Part shown: positions 1 to 6,501 of the stretch, in pieces
How the letters are laid out: each line of letters begins with the position of its first letter
Position numbering within the stretch: position 1 is the stretch's first letter
DNA from: an uncultured Prevotella sp.
Lineage (GTDB): Bacteria; Bacteroidota; Bacteroidia; Bacteroidales; Bacteroidaceae
Length of the DNA stretch: 9,377 nt
NCBI GenBank assembly: GCA_946625715.1
Contig: CAMOTK010000069.1
Span: 1-9,377, forward strand
Reading direction: 5' to 3'
Translations under genes and position numbers: made by a program
Notes under the pieces: model-generated
What the model was told of the DNA's origin: nothing
What the model saw: only the letters and a program-made list of their open reading frames with translations
Databases searched by the model: none

Positions 1-2
1 GG

Positions 3-98
3 CAGGGCCGCGGAGTGGCCATACGCAAGCGCACACTCCCAGACGGACGGGTTGTCGTGGACAAAGTGATGAAATCGGTCTCGGAAAAGCTCGAATAA
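3..98 (+). CDS. C-terminal tail of an unidentified protein (5' end outside window)
   Basis: An open frame enters from the left edge and stops at TAA 96-98, giving 31 residues that begin QGRGVAIRKRTLPDGR and end SVSEKLE. The codons are mostly G/C-ending like those of the neighbouring genes, and a good promoter for the next gene begins just after this stop, both of which support it as a true gene end. The fragment looks like a strand-turn-helix with a basic stretch. It is too short for me to assign a family, and no catalytic motif is visible. It lies on the same strand as the multidomain gene, 61 nt upstream of its start, but the intervening promoter suggests separate initiation. Confidence 0.55.
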   Translation, partial: QGRGVAIRKRTLPDGRVVVDKVMKSVSEKLE

Positions 99-99
99 A

Positions 100-131
100 T
101 TTGGCTTTTCACTCGACTTTTCGTATCTTTG
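100..131 (+). promoter_or_regulatory. Bacteroidales-type sigma(ABfr) promoter
   Basis: TTTG at 100-103 (-33 element) is followed after exactly 20 nt by TATCTTTG at 124-131 (-7 element), an exact match to the Bacteroidales consensus TAnnTTTG with normal spacing. Transcription should begin roughly at 137-142, giving a leader of about 20 nt before the ATG at 160. The -33 box starts only 2 nt after the upstream stop codon. The likely target is the 1221-residue gene and the transporter behind it. Confidence 0.8.
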
Positions 132-159
132 CAGGCAATTTTGAACGATTCTTGAAATC

Positions 160-3100
160 ATGAGAGAAAAAATAGATTTCTTCTTGCCTTGCAATGATAG
201 GGCTGTCGCTGAGAAAACAGTGGCGCAGCTGCGCAAGAACAAGACTATCCGTCACATCTTCCTGCTGTGCAGCGACGCGGTTTCGATAGATGGTTGTCAG
301 ACCATTGTGGTCGACAGCCTGACCGCCACGCAGACCGTCAGGCTGATGGCCGAAAGTGCTGAGGCCGACTACGCCTTGATTTGCACCAAGTCGACCCCGC
401 TCTTATTGGGGCAGGGCGCTCTCGACCGCTTCCTGCGTGTGGCCGAAGACGCCAACGCCGCCATGGTCTATGCCGACTACTGGCAGCAGTCGGAGAAGGG
501 GGTGGAGAAGCATCCCGTCATTGACTACCAGTTGGGCGCCCTGCGCGACGATTTCGACTTCGGCTCGCTGCAGCTCGTGCGCACGTCGCTGCTCCAGCGG
601 TATGCCGCTCAGGCCGACGAGCCCGCCTATCGCTTTGCCGGTCTCTATGCCCTGCGCCTCTTCCTGAGTCGCCAGGGCGAGTTGCTCCACCTGAACGAGT
701 ACCTCTATACCGAGGTGGAAAACGACCAGCGGGCCAGCGGCGTGAAGCAGTTCGACTACGTGAACCCTCGCAACCGCGAGGTACAGATAGAGATGGAGCA
801 GGCCTGCACGGCCCATCTGTCGGCCATCGGCGCCAAGATAGAACCCTCGGGCTACGGTCTGCCCGACTTCAACGAGCAGCAGTTCGAGGTGGAAGCCTCG
901 GTGGTCATCCCGGTGTTCAACCGCGCCAAGACCATCCGCGACGCCGTGGAGAGTGCGCTGTCGCAGAAAACGGTGTTCAAGTACAACGTCATCGTGGTCG
1001 ACAACCATTCTACCGATGGCACCACCGACATCCTGGCCGAGCTTGCTAAGCAGAACCAGCAGCTTGTACACATCATGCCCGAGCGCACCGACCTGGGCAT
1101 TGGCGGCTGCTGGAACCAGGCCATCAACGACGACCGCTGCGGCCGCTTTGCCGTGCAGCTCGACAGCGACGACCTCTACTCGTCGCCCAGCACGCTGCAG
1201 ACCGTGGTCGACGCCTTCTACAAGCAGCGGGCCGCCATGGTCATTGGCAGCTACCGCATGTGCGACTTCGAGCTGAACACCCTGCCGCCAGGACTCATCG
1301 ACCACAAAGAGTGGACCGACGAGAACGGACCCAACAACGCCCTGCGCATCAACGGACTGGGCGCCCCGCGCGCCTTCTTCACGCCCCTGCTGCGCCAGGT
1401 ACAGTTTCCCAATACGTCGTATGGCGAAGACTATGCCCTTGGCCTGATTTTCTCGCGCCATTTCCGCATCGGTCGCATCTACAACGAACTCTACCTCTGC
1501 CGCCGCTGGGGCGGCAACAGCGACTCGAACCTCAGCATCGACCGCATCAACGCCAACAATCTCTATAAAGACCGCCTGCGCACGCTCGAAGTGAAGGCCC
1601 GCCAGCAGATGCTCAGCGGCAAGCGCGTCGTGGCCGAGGGCAGTGGCGCCCTGAGCCGCTTCTTCAACCGTCAGCTGGAGAAATGGGACGTTGTGCGCCA
1701 GCGCTATCGCGACCTGCAAAACGTGGAGACACGCGAACTGACCGTAGGACAGCTGACCTTCAAGGCGCAGTACAACCCTGCCCGCATACAGTCGACGGGG
1801 GCCAAGATTGATGCCAAGACGCTGGCCGAGCGCCCCTGCTTCCTCTGCGAGCAAAACCGTCCGCAGGAGCAAATCAAGCGCGTGCTCGACGGACGCTACG
1901 AGCTGCTGGTCAATCCCTTCCCCATACTCCCCATGCACTTCACCATTCCCTCGCTGCGCCATCAGCCCCAGCGCATTGGCGACCTCTGCGCCGAAATCTA
2001 TCAGCTGCTGGTGGAGTATCAGGAGATAACCGTATTCTATAATGGGCCCAAGTGTGGTGCCTCGGCACCCGACCACGCCCATCTGCAGGCAGCCACCACA
2101 GGCCATCTGCCCCTGCAAGCGGCCTGGCAGCGACTGACGCATGCCCTGACGCCGGTGGTGAAGCTCAACGACGAGGCCGAACTTTCGGTCATCGACGACT
2201 ATCCCGTGCCGGCACTGCTCATCAAGAGCCGCACGGCCAAAGACGGGCTGCGCCTCTTCCGCAAGCTCTATGCCGCCCTGCCCAAGGGTGCCGACGATGC
2301 TGAGCCCATGATGAACATCGTGGCGTGGCGCAAGGGCAACGACTATCTGCTCGTGGTGCTGCCACGCAGGAAGCACCGCCCCGACTGCTACTATGCCGAG
2401 GGCGACAGCCAGTATCTCATCAGTCCTGGAGCGCTCGATATGGCGGGCCTGCTCATCACGCCGCGCCTGACCGACTTCCAGCGCCTGACCGACGAGGTGG
2501 CCACGGCCATTATGCACGAGGTGTCGCTCACGGCCGACGACCTGCAGACCGTGGTGAAGCGCATCAAAGAGATTGCAGCGCCCATCTCTGCGGCATCCGT
2601 GAAGATGGAAGAGCCGCAGGTCACGGTGGGCATTGTCAGTGGCCAGCGCATTGTCTTCACCCTGAACACCCCCTATATGGCCAAGGGCGAGACCATCACC
2701 GGAGAGCAGGTGGTGGAGTTCAGCGAGGGTGGCGTCCTGTGGCGCGGCCAGCAGTATCGCGAGCTGCGCTTCATGCCGCAGTCGGCCGACGCCTCGTTCT
2801 CGCTGAGCGACGTGACCATCGGGCTCAATTTCCACTGGGAGCGCAAGGAGACGCAGACCTTTGGCGGCGCCCTGCTGCTCGTGGTAGAGTCCGGCCAGGT
2901 GACGGCCATCAACGAGTTGCCCGTGGAGCAGTATCTCACGAGCGTCATCTCCAGCGAGATGAGCGCCACGTCGTCGGCCGAGTTTCTCAAGGCCCATGCC
3001 GTCATCTCGCGCTCGTGGCTTCTGGCCCAGATGGAGAAGCGCCACAAGCAGAGTGGGGGACAGAACAACTTCTTCTCCTTTATTAAGAAAGACGACGAGC

Positions 3101-3825
3101 TCATCCGCTGGTACGACCGCGAAGACCATACCATCTTCGACGTCTGTGCCGACGACCACTGCCAGCGCTACCAAGGCATCACCCGGGCCACAAGTCCGGC
3201 CGTGGCCGAGGCCATCAAGGCCACGCGCGGCCAGGTGCTCATGTACGACGACGCCCTTTGCGACGCCCGCTTCTCGAAGTGCTGCGGCGGTCGCACCGAG
3301 GAGTTCCAGTACTGCTGGGAAGATGCGCCTAAGCCCTACCTTGTGAGCTTCAACGACCCCTTCTGCCACACCAACGACAAGCGGATACTGTCGCAGGTGC
3401 TCAACGACTACGACCAGGAGACGCCCGACTTCTACGAGTGGACGGTCAGCTACAGCAAGGCCGAGCTTACCGACCTCGTCAGCCGGAAGCTGAAGCTCGA
3501 CCTGGGCGAGATAGAAGACCTCGTGCCGCTGGAGCGTGGCAAGAGCGGCCGCATCTGGAAACTGAAGATTGTGGGCAAGAACCGCTCCTTCACCATTGGC
3601 AAGGAGCTGGAGATACGGCGCACGCTCAGCGAGACCCATCTCTACAGCTCGGCCTTCGAGGTAGAGAAGCAGGGCGACCGCTTCGTCCTGCACGGCCGCG
3701 GCTGGGGCCACGGTGTGGGCCTGTGCCAGATAGGTGCTGCCGTGATGGGCGAGAAAGGCTATAGCTACGAGGAGATACTCCTGTTCTACTATCGTGGTGC
3801 AAACATTAAAAAGATATACAAATAG
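160..3825 (+). CDS. Multidomain protein: GT-like / GT2 glycosyltransferase / DUF4922 / SpoIID-LytB fusion
   Basis: A 1221-residue protein with four recognisable parts. Residues 1-240 look like a degenerate glycosyltransferase-A fold (opening [16 protein letters not shown] resembling the family 2 acidic motif). Residues about 247-520 form a canonical GT2 domain: VVIPVFNR from 248, DSDD at 335-338 for sugar-nucleotide/metal binding, ED at 423-424 as likely catalytic base region, and [10 protein letters not shown] from 448. Residues about 525-815 are DUF4922, related to ATP adenylyltransferase/GDP-sugar phosphorylases, with C560-x2-C563, NPFP from 585 and HAHLQ at 639-643 (H641 the expected nucleophile). 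Residues about 820-1215 are SpoIID/LytB, a peptidoglycan lytic transglycosylase/amidase-enhancer family, with SSEM around E933 (aligned with the catalytic Glu of SpoIID), a cysteine-rich FSKCCGGRT near 1038-1046 and the terminal [12 protein letters not shown] from 1182. There is no signal peptide or membrane segment, so a cytoplasmic location is inferred. ATG 160 lies about 20 nt after the predicted transcript start. The frame is intact, so I read it as a true fusion. The exact substrate is unknown. Confidence 0.9.
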   Translation: MREKIDFFLPCNDRAVAEKTVAQLRKNKTIRHIFLLCSDAVSIDGCQTIVVDSLTATQTVRLMAESAEADYALICTKSTPLLLGQGALDRFLRVAEDANAAMVYADYWQQSEKGVEKHPVIDYQLGALRDDFDFGSLQLVRTSLLQRYAAQADEPAYRFAGLYALRLFLSRQGELLHLNEYLYTEVENDQRASGVKQFDYVNPRNREVQIEMEQACTAHLSAIGAKIEPSGYGLPDFNEQQFEVEASVVIPVFNRAKTIRDAVESALSQKTVFKYNVIVVDNHSTDGTTDILAELAKQNQQLVHIMPERTDLGIGGCWNQAINDDRCGRFAVQLDSDDLYSSPSTLQTVVDAFYKQRAAMVIGSYRMCDFELNTLPPGLIDHKEWTDENGPNNALRINGLGAPRAFFTPLLRQVQFPNTSYGEDYALGLIFSRHFRIGRIYNELYLCRRWGGNSDSNLSIDRINANNLYKDRLRTLEVKARQQMLSGKRVVAEGSGALSRFFNRQLEKWDVVRQRYRDLQNVETRELTVGQLTFKAQYNPARIQSTGAKIDAKTLAERPCFLCEQNRPQEQIKRVLDGRYELLVNPFPILPMHFTIPSLRHQPQRIGDLCAEIYQLLVEYQEITVFYNGPKCGASAPDHAHLQAATTGHLPLQAAWQRLTHALTPVVKLNDEAELSVIDDYPVPALLIKSRTAKDGLRLFRKLYAALPKGADDAEPMMNIVAWRKGNDYLLVVLPRRKHRPDCYYAEGDSQYLISPGALDMAGLLITPRLTDFQRLTDEVATAIMHEVSLTADDLQTVVKRIKEIAAPISAASVKMEEPQVTVGIVSGQRIVFTLNTPYMAKGETITGEQVVEFSEGGVLWRGQQYRELRFMPQSADASFSLSDVTIGLNFHWERKETQTFGGALLLVVESGQVTAINELPVEQYLTSVISSEMSATSSAEFLKAHAVISRSWLLAQMEKRHKQSGGQNNFFSFIKKDDELIRWYDREDHTIFDVCADDHCQRYQGITRATSPAVAEAIKATRGQVLMYDDALCDARFSKCCGGRTEEFQYCWEDAPKPYLVSFNDPFCHTNDKRILSQVLNDYDQETPDFYEWTVSYSKAELTDLVSRKLKLDLGEIEDLVPLERGKSGRIWKLKIVGKNRSFTIGKELEIRRTLSETHLYSSAFEVEKQGDRFVLHGRGWGHGVGLCQIGAAVMGEKGYSYEEILLFYYRGANIKKIYK

Positions 3826-3835
3826 AGAAAAAACA

Positions 3836-5116
3836 ATGCAGAAGAAAAGAAATCCCTGGGCGTGGATACCAACGCTCTATATTGCCGAAGGACTGCCCAA
3901 CGTGGTGGTCATGACCGTGGCCGTAGTGATGTACATGCAGCTGGGCATGACCGACACCGAGATAGCCCTCTATACCGGCTGGCTCGGACTGCCGTGGGTC
4001 ATCAAGCCCCTGTGGAGCCCCTTCGTAGACCTCTACAAGACCAAGCGCTGGTGGGTGCTTGCCATGCAGCTGCTGCTGGCCTCGTCGCTGGCAGGCGTGG
4101 CCTTCACGCTCAATGCGCCGTTCTGGTTTCAAGGCACGATGGCCTTCTTCTTCCTGATGGCCTTCTCGAGTGCCACCCACGACATTGCCGCCGACGGCTA
4201 CTACATGCTTGAGCTCGACGACCACCAGCAGGTGTGGTTTGTGGGCATCCGCAACACGTTCTATCGTCTGGCCGTCATCTTCGGCAACGGCGTGCTCATA
4301 CCCGTGGCAGGCGTGCTGCAGCTCATGTTCCGCAATCAGAAGGCCTTCACGTGGAGCCTTGTGTTCTACGGCTTGGCGGGCCTGTTCTTGGCCATCTGGC
4401 TCTATCATGCCTACATCATGCCGCGCAGCAGTGCCGACCAGCCCCACGAGACGAGTGCCCGCGAGGTGGCCCAAGGCGTGGTGACCGCCTTCAAGACCTT
4501 CTTCACGAAGCTGGCGCCCAAGGAGATGATAGCCCCCATGCTCTTCCTGCTGTTCTACCGCTTCCCCGAGGCGCTGATGCTGAAGATGAGCGTCACCTTC
4601 CTCATGCGCCCCAACTCTGCCGGCGGCCTTGGCCTCTCGCCGCAGGAGTTCGGCCTGGCCAGTGGCACCGTGGGCGTGATAGGCCTCACGTTGGGCGGCA
4701 TCCTTGGCGGCATGCTGGCAGGCCGCGACGGCTTCAAGAAGTGGCTGTGGCCGATGGTCTGCGCCATCACGCTGCCCGACATTGTCTACGTCTACATGAG
4801 CTATGCCATGCCCAGCAACCTGGTGCTCATCAGCTCGTGCCTCTTCGTCGAGCAGTTTGGCTACGGCCTTGGCTTCACCGCCCTGACGCTCTACATGCTC
4901 TACTTCTCTAAGGGTGCGTTCCAGACGTCGCACTATGCCTTCTGCACGGCCATCAGCTATCTGGGCCTCATGTTGCCGGGCATGGTGTCGGGCTACATGA
5001 AAGACATGATGGGCTATCGCATGTTCTTCATTGTGGTCATGGCGCTGTGTGCCATCACGTTTGCCGTGACGGCGATTATCAAAGTAGACCCTGAATTTGG
5101 AAAGAAGCAGCCTTAG
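3836..5116 (+). CDS. MFS transporter, AmpG/PAT-like (probable muropeptide permease)
   Basis: A 426-residue membrane protein with about twelve hydrophobic segments (for example near residues 13-34, 44-60, 72-90, 97-113, 140-163, 172-192, 271-294, 304-324, 328-350, 366-386, 396-416). The segment WVIKPLWSPFVDLY (54-67) and the motif THDIAADGYYM (114-124) match the peptide/acetyl-CoA/drug (PAT) family that includes AmpG, which carries the equivalent QDI-x2-DA/DG motif. AmpG imports anhydro-muropeptides from the periplasm for cell-wall recycling; that substrate is inferred here. The gene begins 10 nt after the multidomain gene and shares its strand, so they are probably one transcript. The start MQKKRNPWAW at 3836 is preferred over a GTG at 3794 inside the upstream gene, because AmpG-type proteins begin just before TM1. 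Its TAG stop overlaps the stop of the convergent gene. Confidence 0.85.
   Translation: MQKKRNPWAWIPTLYIAEGLPNVVVMTVAVVMYMQLGMTDTEIALYTGWLGLPWVIKPLWSPFVDLYKTKRWWVLAMQLLLASSLAGVAFTLNAPFWFQGTMAFFFLMAFSSATHDIAADGYYMLELDDHQQVWFVGIRNTFYRLAVIFGNGVLIPVAGVLQLMFRNQKAFTWSLVFYGLAGLFLAIWLYHAYIMPRSSADQPHETSAREVAQGVVTAFKTFFTKLAPKEMIAPMLFLLFYRFPEALMLKMSVTFLMRPNSAGGLGLSPQEFGLASGTVGVIGLTLGGILGGMLAGRDGFKKWLWPMVCAITLPDIVYVYMSYAMPSNLVLISSCLFVEQFGYGLGFTALTLYMLYFSKGAFQTSHYAFCTAISYLGLMLPGMVSGYMKDMMGYRMFFIVVMALCAITFAVTAIIKVDPEFGKKQP
5113..5116. other. Overlapping convergent stop codons (TTAG)
   Basis: The plus-strand transporter stop TAG occupies 5114-5116 and the minus-strand serine acetyltransferase stop TAA occupies 5115-5113. 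The two genes therefore converge with no intergenic space, so any terminator for either must lie inside the other coding region. Confidence 0.95.
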
Positions 5117-6021
5117 ATGCCCAGTCCCCCTTGGAAGGCCATGTCTACCGCCTTACTCTGCTGAATGCGAGAGTAAGGCGGTACGTCGTTTGTGACCCAG
5201 ATGTTGCCGCCGATGACCGAGTGGTGGCCAATGGTGATGCGTCCTAAGATAGAGGCGTTGGAGTAGATGGTCACGTGGTCTTCGATGATGGGGTGTCGTG
5301 GCACGTTGAGCATGTTGCCCTCGGCATCGTACTTGAAGCTCTTGGCGCCCAGTGTCACGCCCTGATAGAGCGTCACGTGGTGGCCAATGACCGAAGTCTC
5401 GCCGATGACCACACCCGTGCCGTGGTCGATGGCGAAGTATTCGCCGATGGTGGCGCCGGGATGAATGTCGATGCCCGTTTTCGAGTGAGCCTGCTCAGTG
5501 ATGATGCGCGGAATGACGGGCACCTGCATCTGGTGGAGCACATGGGCAATGCGGTAGTGGGTCATGGTGTTCACCACGGGGTAGCAGTAGATGACCTCGC
5601 CATAGTTAGTGGCGGCGGGGTCGTTGTGGAACATGGCCTCGACGTCGGTGTAGAGCAGTCGCTTCACCTCGGGCAGCTGGTCGATGAACTTCAGAGCCAG
5701 CAGCTCGGCCGTGGGCAGCACCTCTTCCTCGGCACACTCCTCGCAGAACTGCAGTCCGCGTGCTATCTGCCGTCGGAGCACGGTGTAGAGTTTCTCCATG
5801 CTTTCGCCGATGTAGAAGGAGCGTATCTGCTCTTCGGGCTGTCGCTTGTAGAAATAGTCGGTGAAGATGATGCTCTTGACGAGGCTGACAATCTCGCGCA
5901 CTTCCTCTACCGAAGGCATGGGAGCCGACCCTTGAGGCATCATGGCCTCTTCGCGCTCGGTCTGTTTAGCCAGCTGCCTGACGTTGCGCAGCAGCACTTC
6001 GTTCACTTTGCTTTGTTCCAT
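5113..6021 (-). CDS. cysE: Serine O-acetyltransferase (CysE/EpsC type)
   Basis: A 302-residue enzyme that transfers acetyl from acetyl-CoA to L-serine, giving O-acetylserine, the precursor for cysteine synthase; cytoplasmic. An N-terminal helical part (1-150) includes NDPAA near 133-137. A left-handed beta-helix of hexapeptide repeats follows. D185 of DIHPGA and H200 of DHGTGVVIGE are exactly 15 residues apart, like the Asp143/His158 catalytic dyad of E. coli CysE. YRIAH, IPRIITEQAHSKTGIDIHPG and QGVTLGA are typical of the EpsC-like branch, as is the 227-242 insert. The C-terminus ends in Ile (GGLGI), as in CysE proteins that dock into CysK. Start ATG 6021 is 20 nt after the ACT gene stop; the open frame further upstream lies inside that gene and is not credible. 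Probably last gene of the minus-strand operon. A perfect inverted repeat sits near its 3' end. Confidence 0.93.
   Translation of the reverse strand: MEQSKVNEVLLRNVRQLAKQTEREEAMMPQGSAPMPSVEEVREIVSLVKSIIFTDYFYKRQPEEQIRSFYIGESMEKLYTVLRRQIARGLQFCEECAEEEVLPTAELLALKFIDQLPEVKRLLYTDVEAMFHNDPAATNYGEVIYCYPVVNTMTHYRIAHVLHQMQVPVIPRIITEQAHSKTGIDIHPGATIGEYFAIDHGTGVVIGETSVIGHHVTLYQGVTLGAKSFKYDAEGNMLNVPRHPIIEDHVTIYSNASILGRITIGHHSVIGGNIWVTNDVPPYSRIQQSKAVDMAFQGGLGI
5146..5183. repeat. Perfect 14-bp inverted repeat inside the 3' end of cysE (possible bidirectional 3'-end hairpin)
   Basis: TACCGCCTTACTCT at 5146-5159 is repeated in exact inverse complement at 5170-5183, separated by 10 nt. On the minus strand the element encodes VPPYSRIQQSKAV. 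Either strand's RNA would form a 14-bp perfect stem. For the transporter transcript it lies 30 nt after the stop codon; for cysE it lies about 30 nt before the stop. No run of T follows on either strand, so it is not a classic intrinsic terminator. The repeat is certain; a role in termination or 3'-end protection is inference. Confidence 0.9.
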
Positions 6022-6041
6022 GTTCCGTGTTGTTGGTTTTT

Positions 6042-6467
6042 TTACAGCTTGTAGAGGTCGCTGGCGGCCATGAGCTCGACCTTCATGTCGGCGAGTATGC
6101 GCTCGCACTGTTCCAGGTCGCTCGGGCGGATGACCACATGGGCCACGTCGCCATTGGCAAAGGAGTACATGTACTCGATGAACACCCCTTCTTCCGACAG
6201 CTTCTTGAGCACCACGGCCAGCGAGCCGCTGGTGTTGGGGCACACGAAGCCGATGACGTCGGTGAGCTTCACGGCGAAGTGGTTTTCCTTCAGTATGCTG
6301 CATGCCCGCTCAGGTTCGCTGACGATGCAGCGCAGTATGCCGAAATCGCTGTTGTCGGCAATGCTCATGGCCGACAGGTTGATGCCGTTCTGGCCCAGAC
6401 ACTCGGTCACCTCTGTCAGGCGACCCGACTTGTTCTCAAGGAAAATAGATAACTGTTTTGCTAACAT
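6042..6467 (-). CDS. Tandem ACT-domain amino-acid-binding protein
   Basis: A 141-residue soluble protein made of two ACT domains and nothing else. ACT1 spans about residues 3-68, opening QLSIFLENKSGRLTEVTECL with GINLSAMSIAD. ACT2 spans about 70-138, with SGSLAVVLKKLSEEGVFIEYMYSF. ACT domains bind small ligands, usually amino acids, at domain interfaces. Stand-alone double-ACT proteins of this kind are commonly encoded next to phenylacetate/aryl-CoA ligases, as here: PaaK ends 34 nt upstream. It may sense an amino acid and modulate the ligase or its pathway (inference). Start ATG 6467 gives a canonical first beta strand. There is no catalytic domain. The ligand cannot be read from the sequence. 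Confidence 0.9.
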   Translation of the reverse strand: MLAKQLSIFLENKSGRLTEVTECLGQNGINLSAMSIADNSDFGILRCIVSEPERACSILKENHFAVKLTDVIGFVCPNTSGSLAVVLKKLSEEGVFIEYMYSFANGDVAHVVIRPSDLEQCERILADMKVELMAASDLYKL

Positions 6468-6501
6468 AACGCTTGGGAGTTTTTAGTGGTTGTTTTTTTT
6501 C

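Noticed and set aside
84..110. Possible intrinsic terminator of the upstream partial gene (7-bp GAAAAGC/GCTTTTC stem)
   Set aside because: The stem is short, AT-rich, has a 13-nt loop and no clean T run, and it overlaps the promoter. Too weak to annotate as a terminator.
403..3711. A 1102-codon open frame on the minus strand, antisense to the multidomain gene
   Set aside because: Its translation is rich in Ala/Val/Leu/His/Gly without any recognisable domain, and it mirrors a gene with clear GT2, DUF4922 and SpoIID motifs. Long antisense frames are expected where codons mostly end in G/C, because reverse-strand stops become rare.
3794..3835. Upstream GTG start for the transporter inside the multidomain gene
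   Set aside because: It would add [14 protein letters not shown], and it lies within the conserved SpoIID C-terminus. ATG 3836 places the start directly before TM1.
3806..4933. A 375-codon minus-strand frame antisense to the transporter
   Set aside because: It is Glu/His/Gly/Ala-rich with no hydrophobic pattern or motif, while the plus strand encodes an unmistakable 12-TM protein.
6022..6303. Longer N-terminus for serine acetyltransferase
   Set aside because: The extra residues are read out of frame through the ACT gene and have a basic, low-complexity composition. The ATG at 6021 follows the ACT stop by 20 nt and gives a normal EpsC-type N-terminus.
6491..6500. T-rich run between the ACT and paaK genes as a plus-strand terminator
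   Set aside because: No plus-strand gene lies upstream and no GC-rich stem precedes it. On the transcribed minus strand it is an A run, so it is simply an A-rich spacer.
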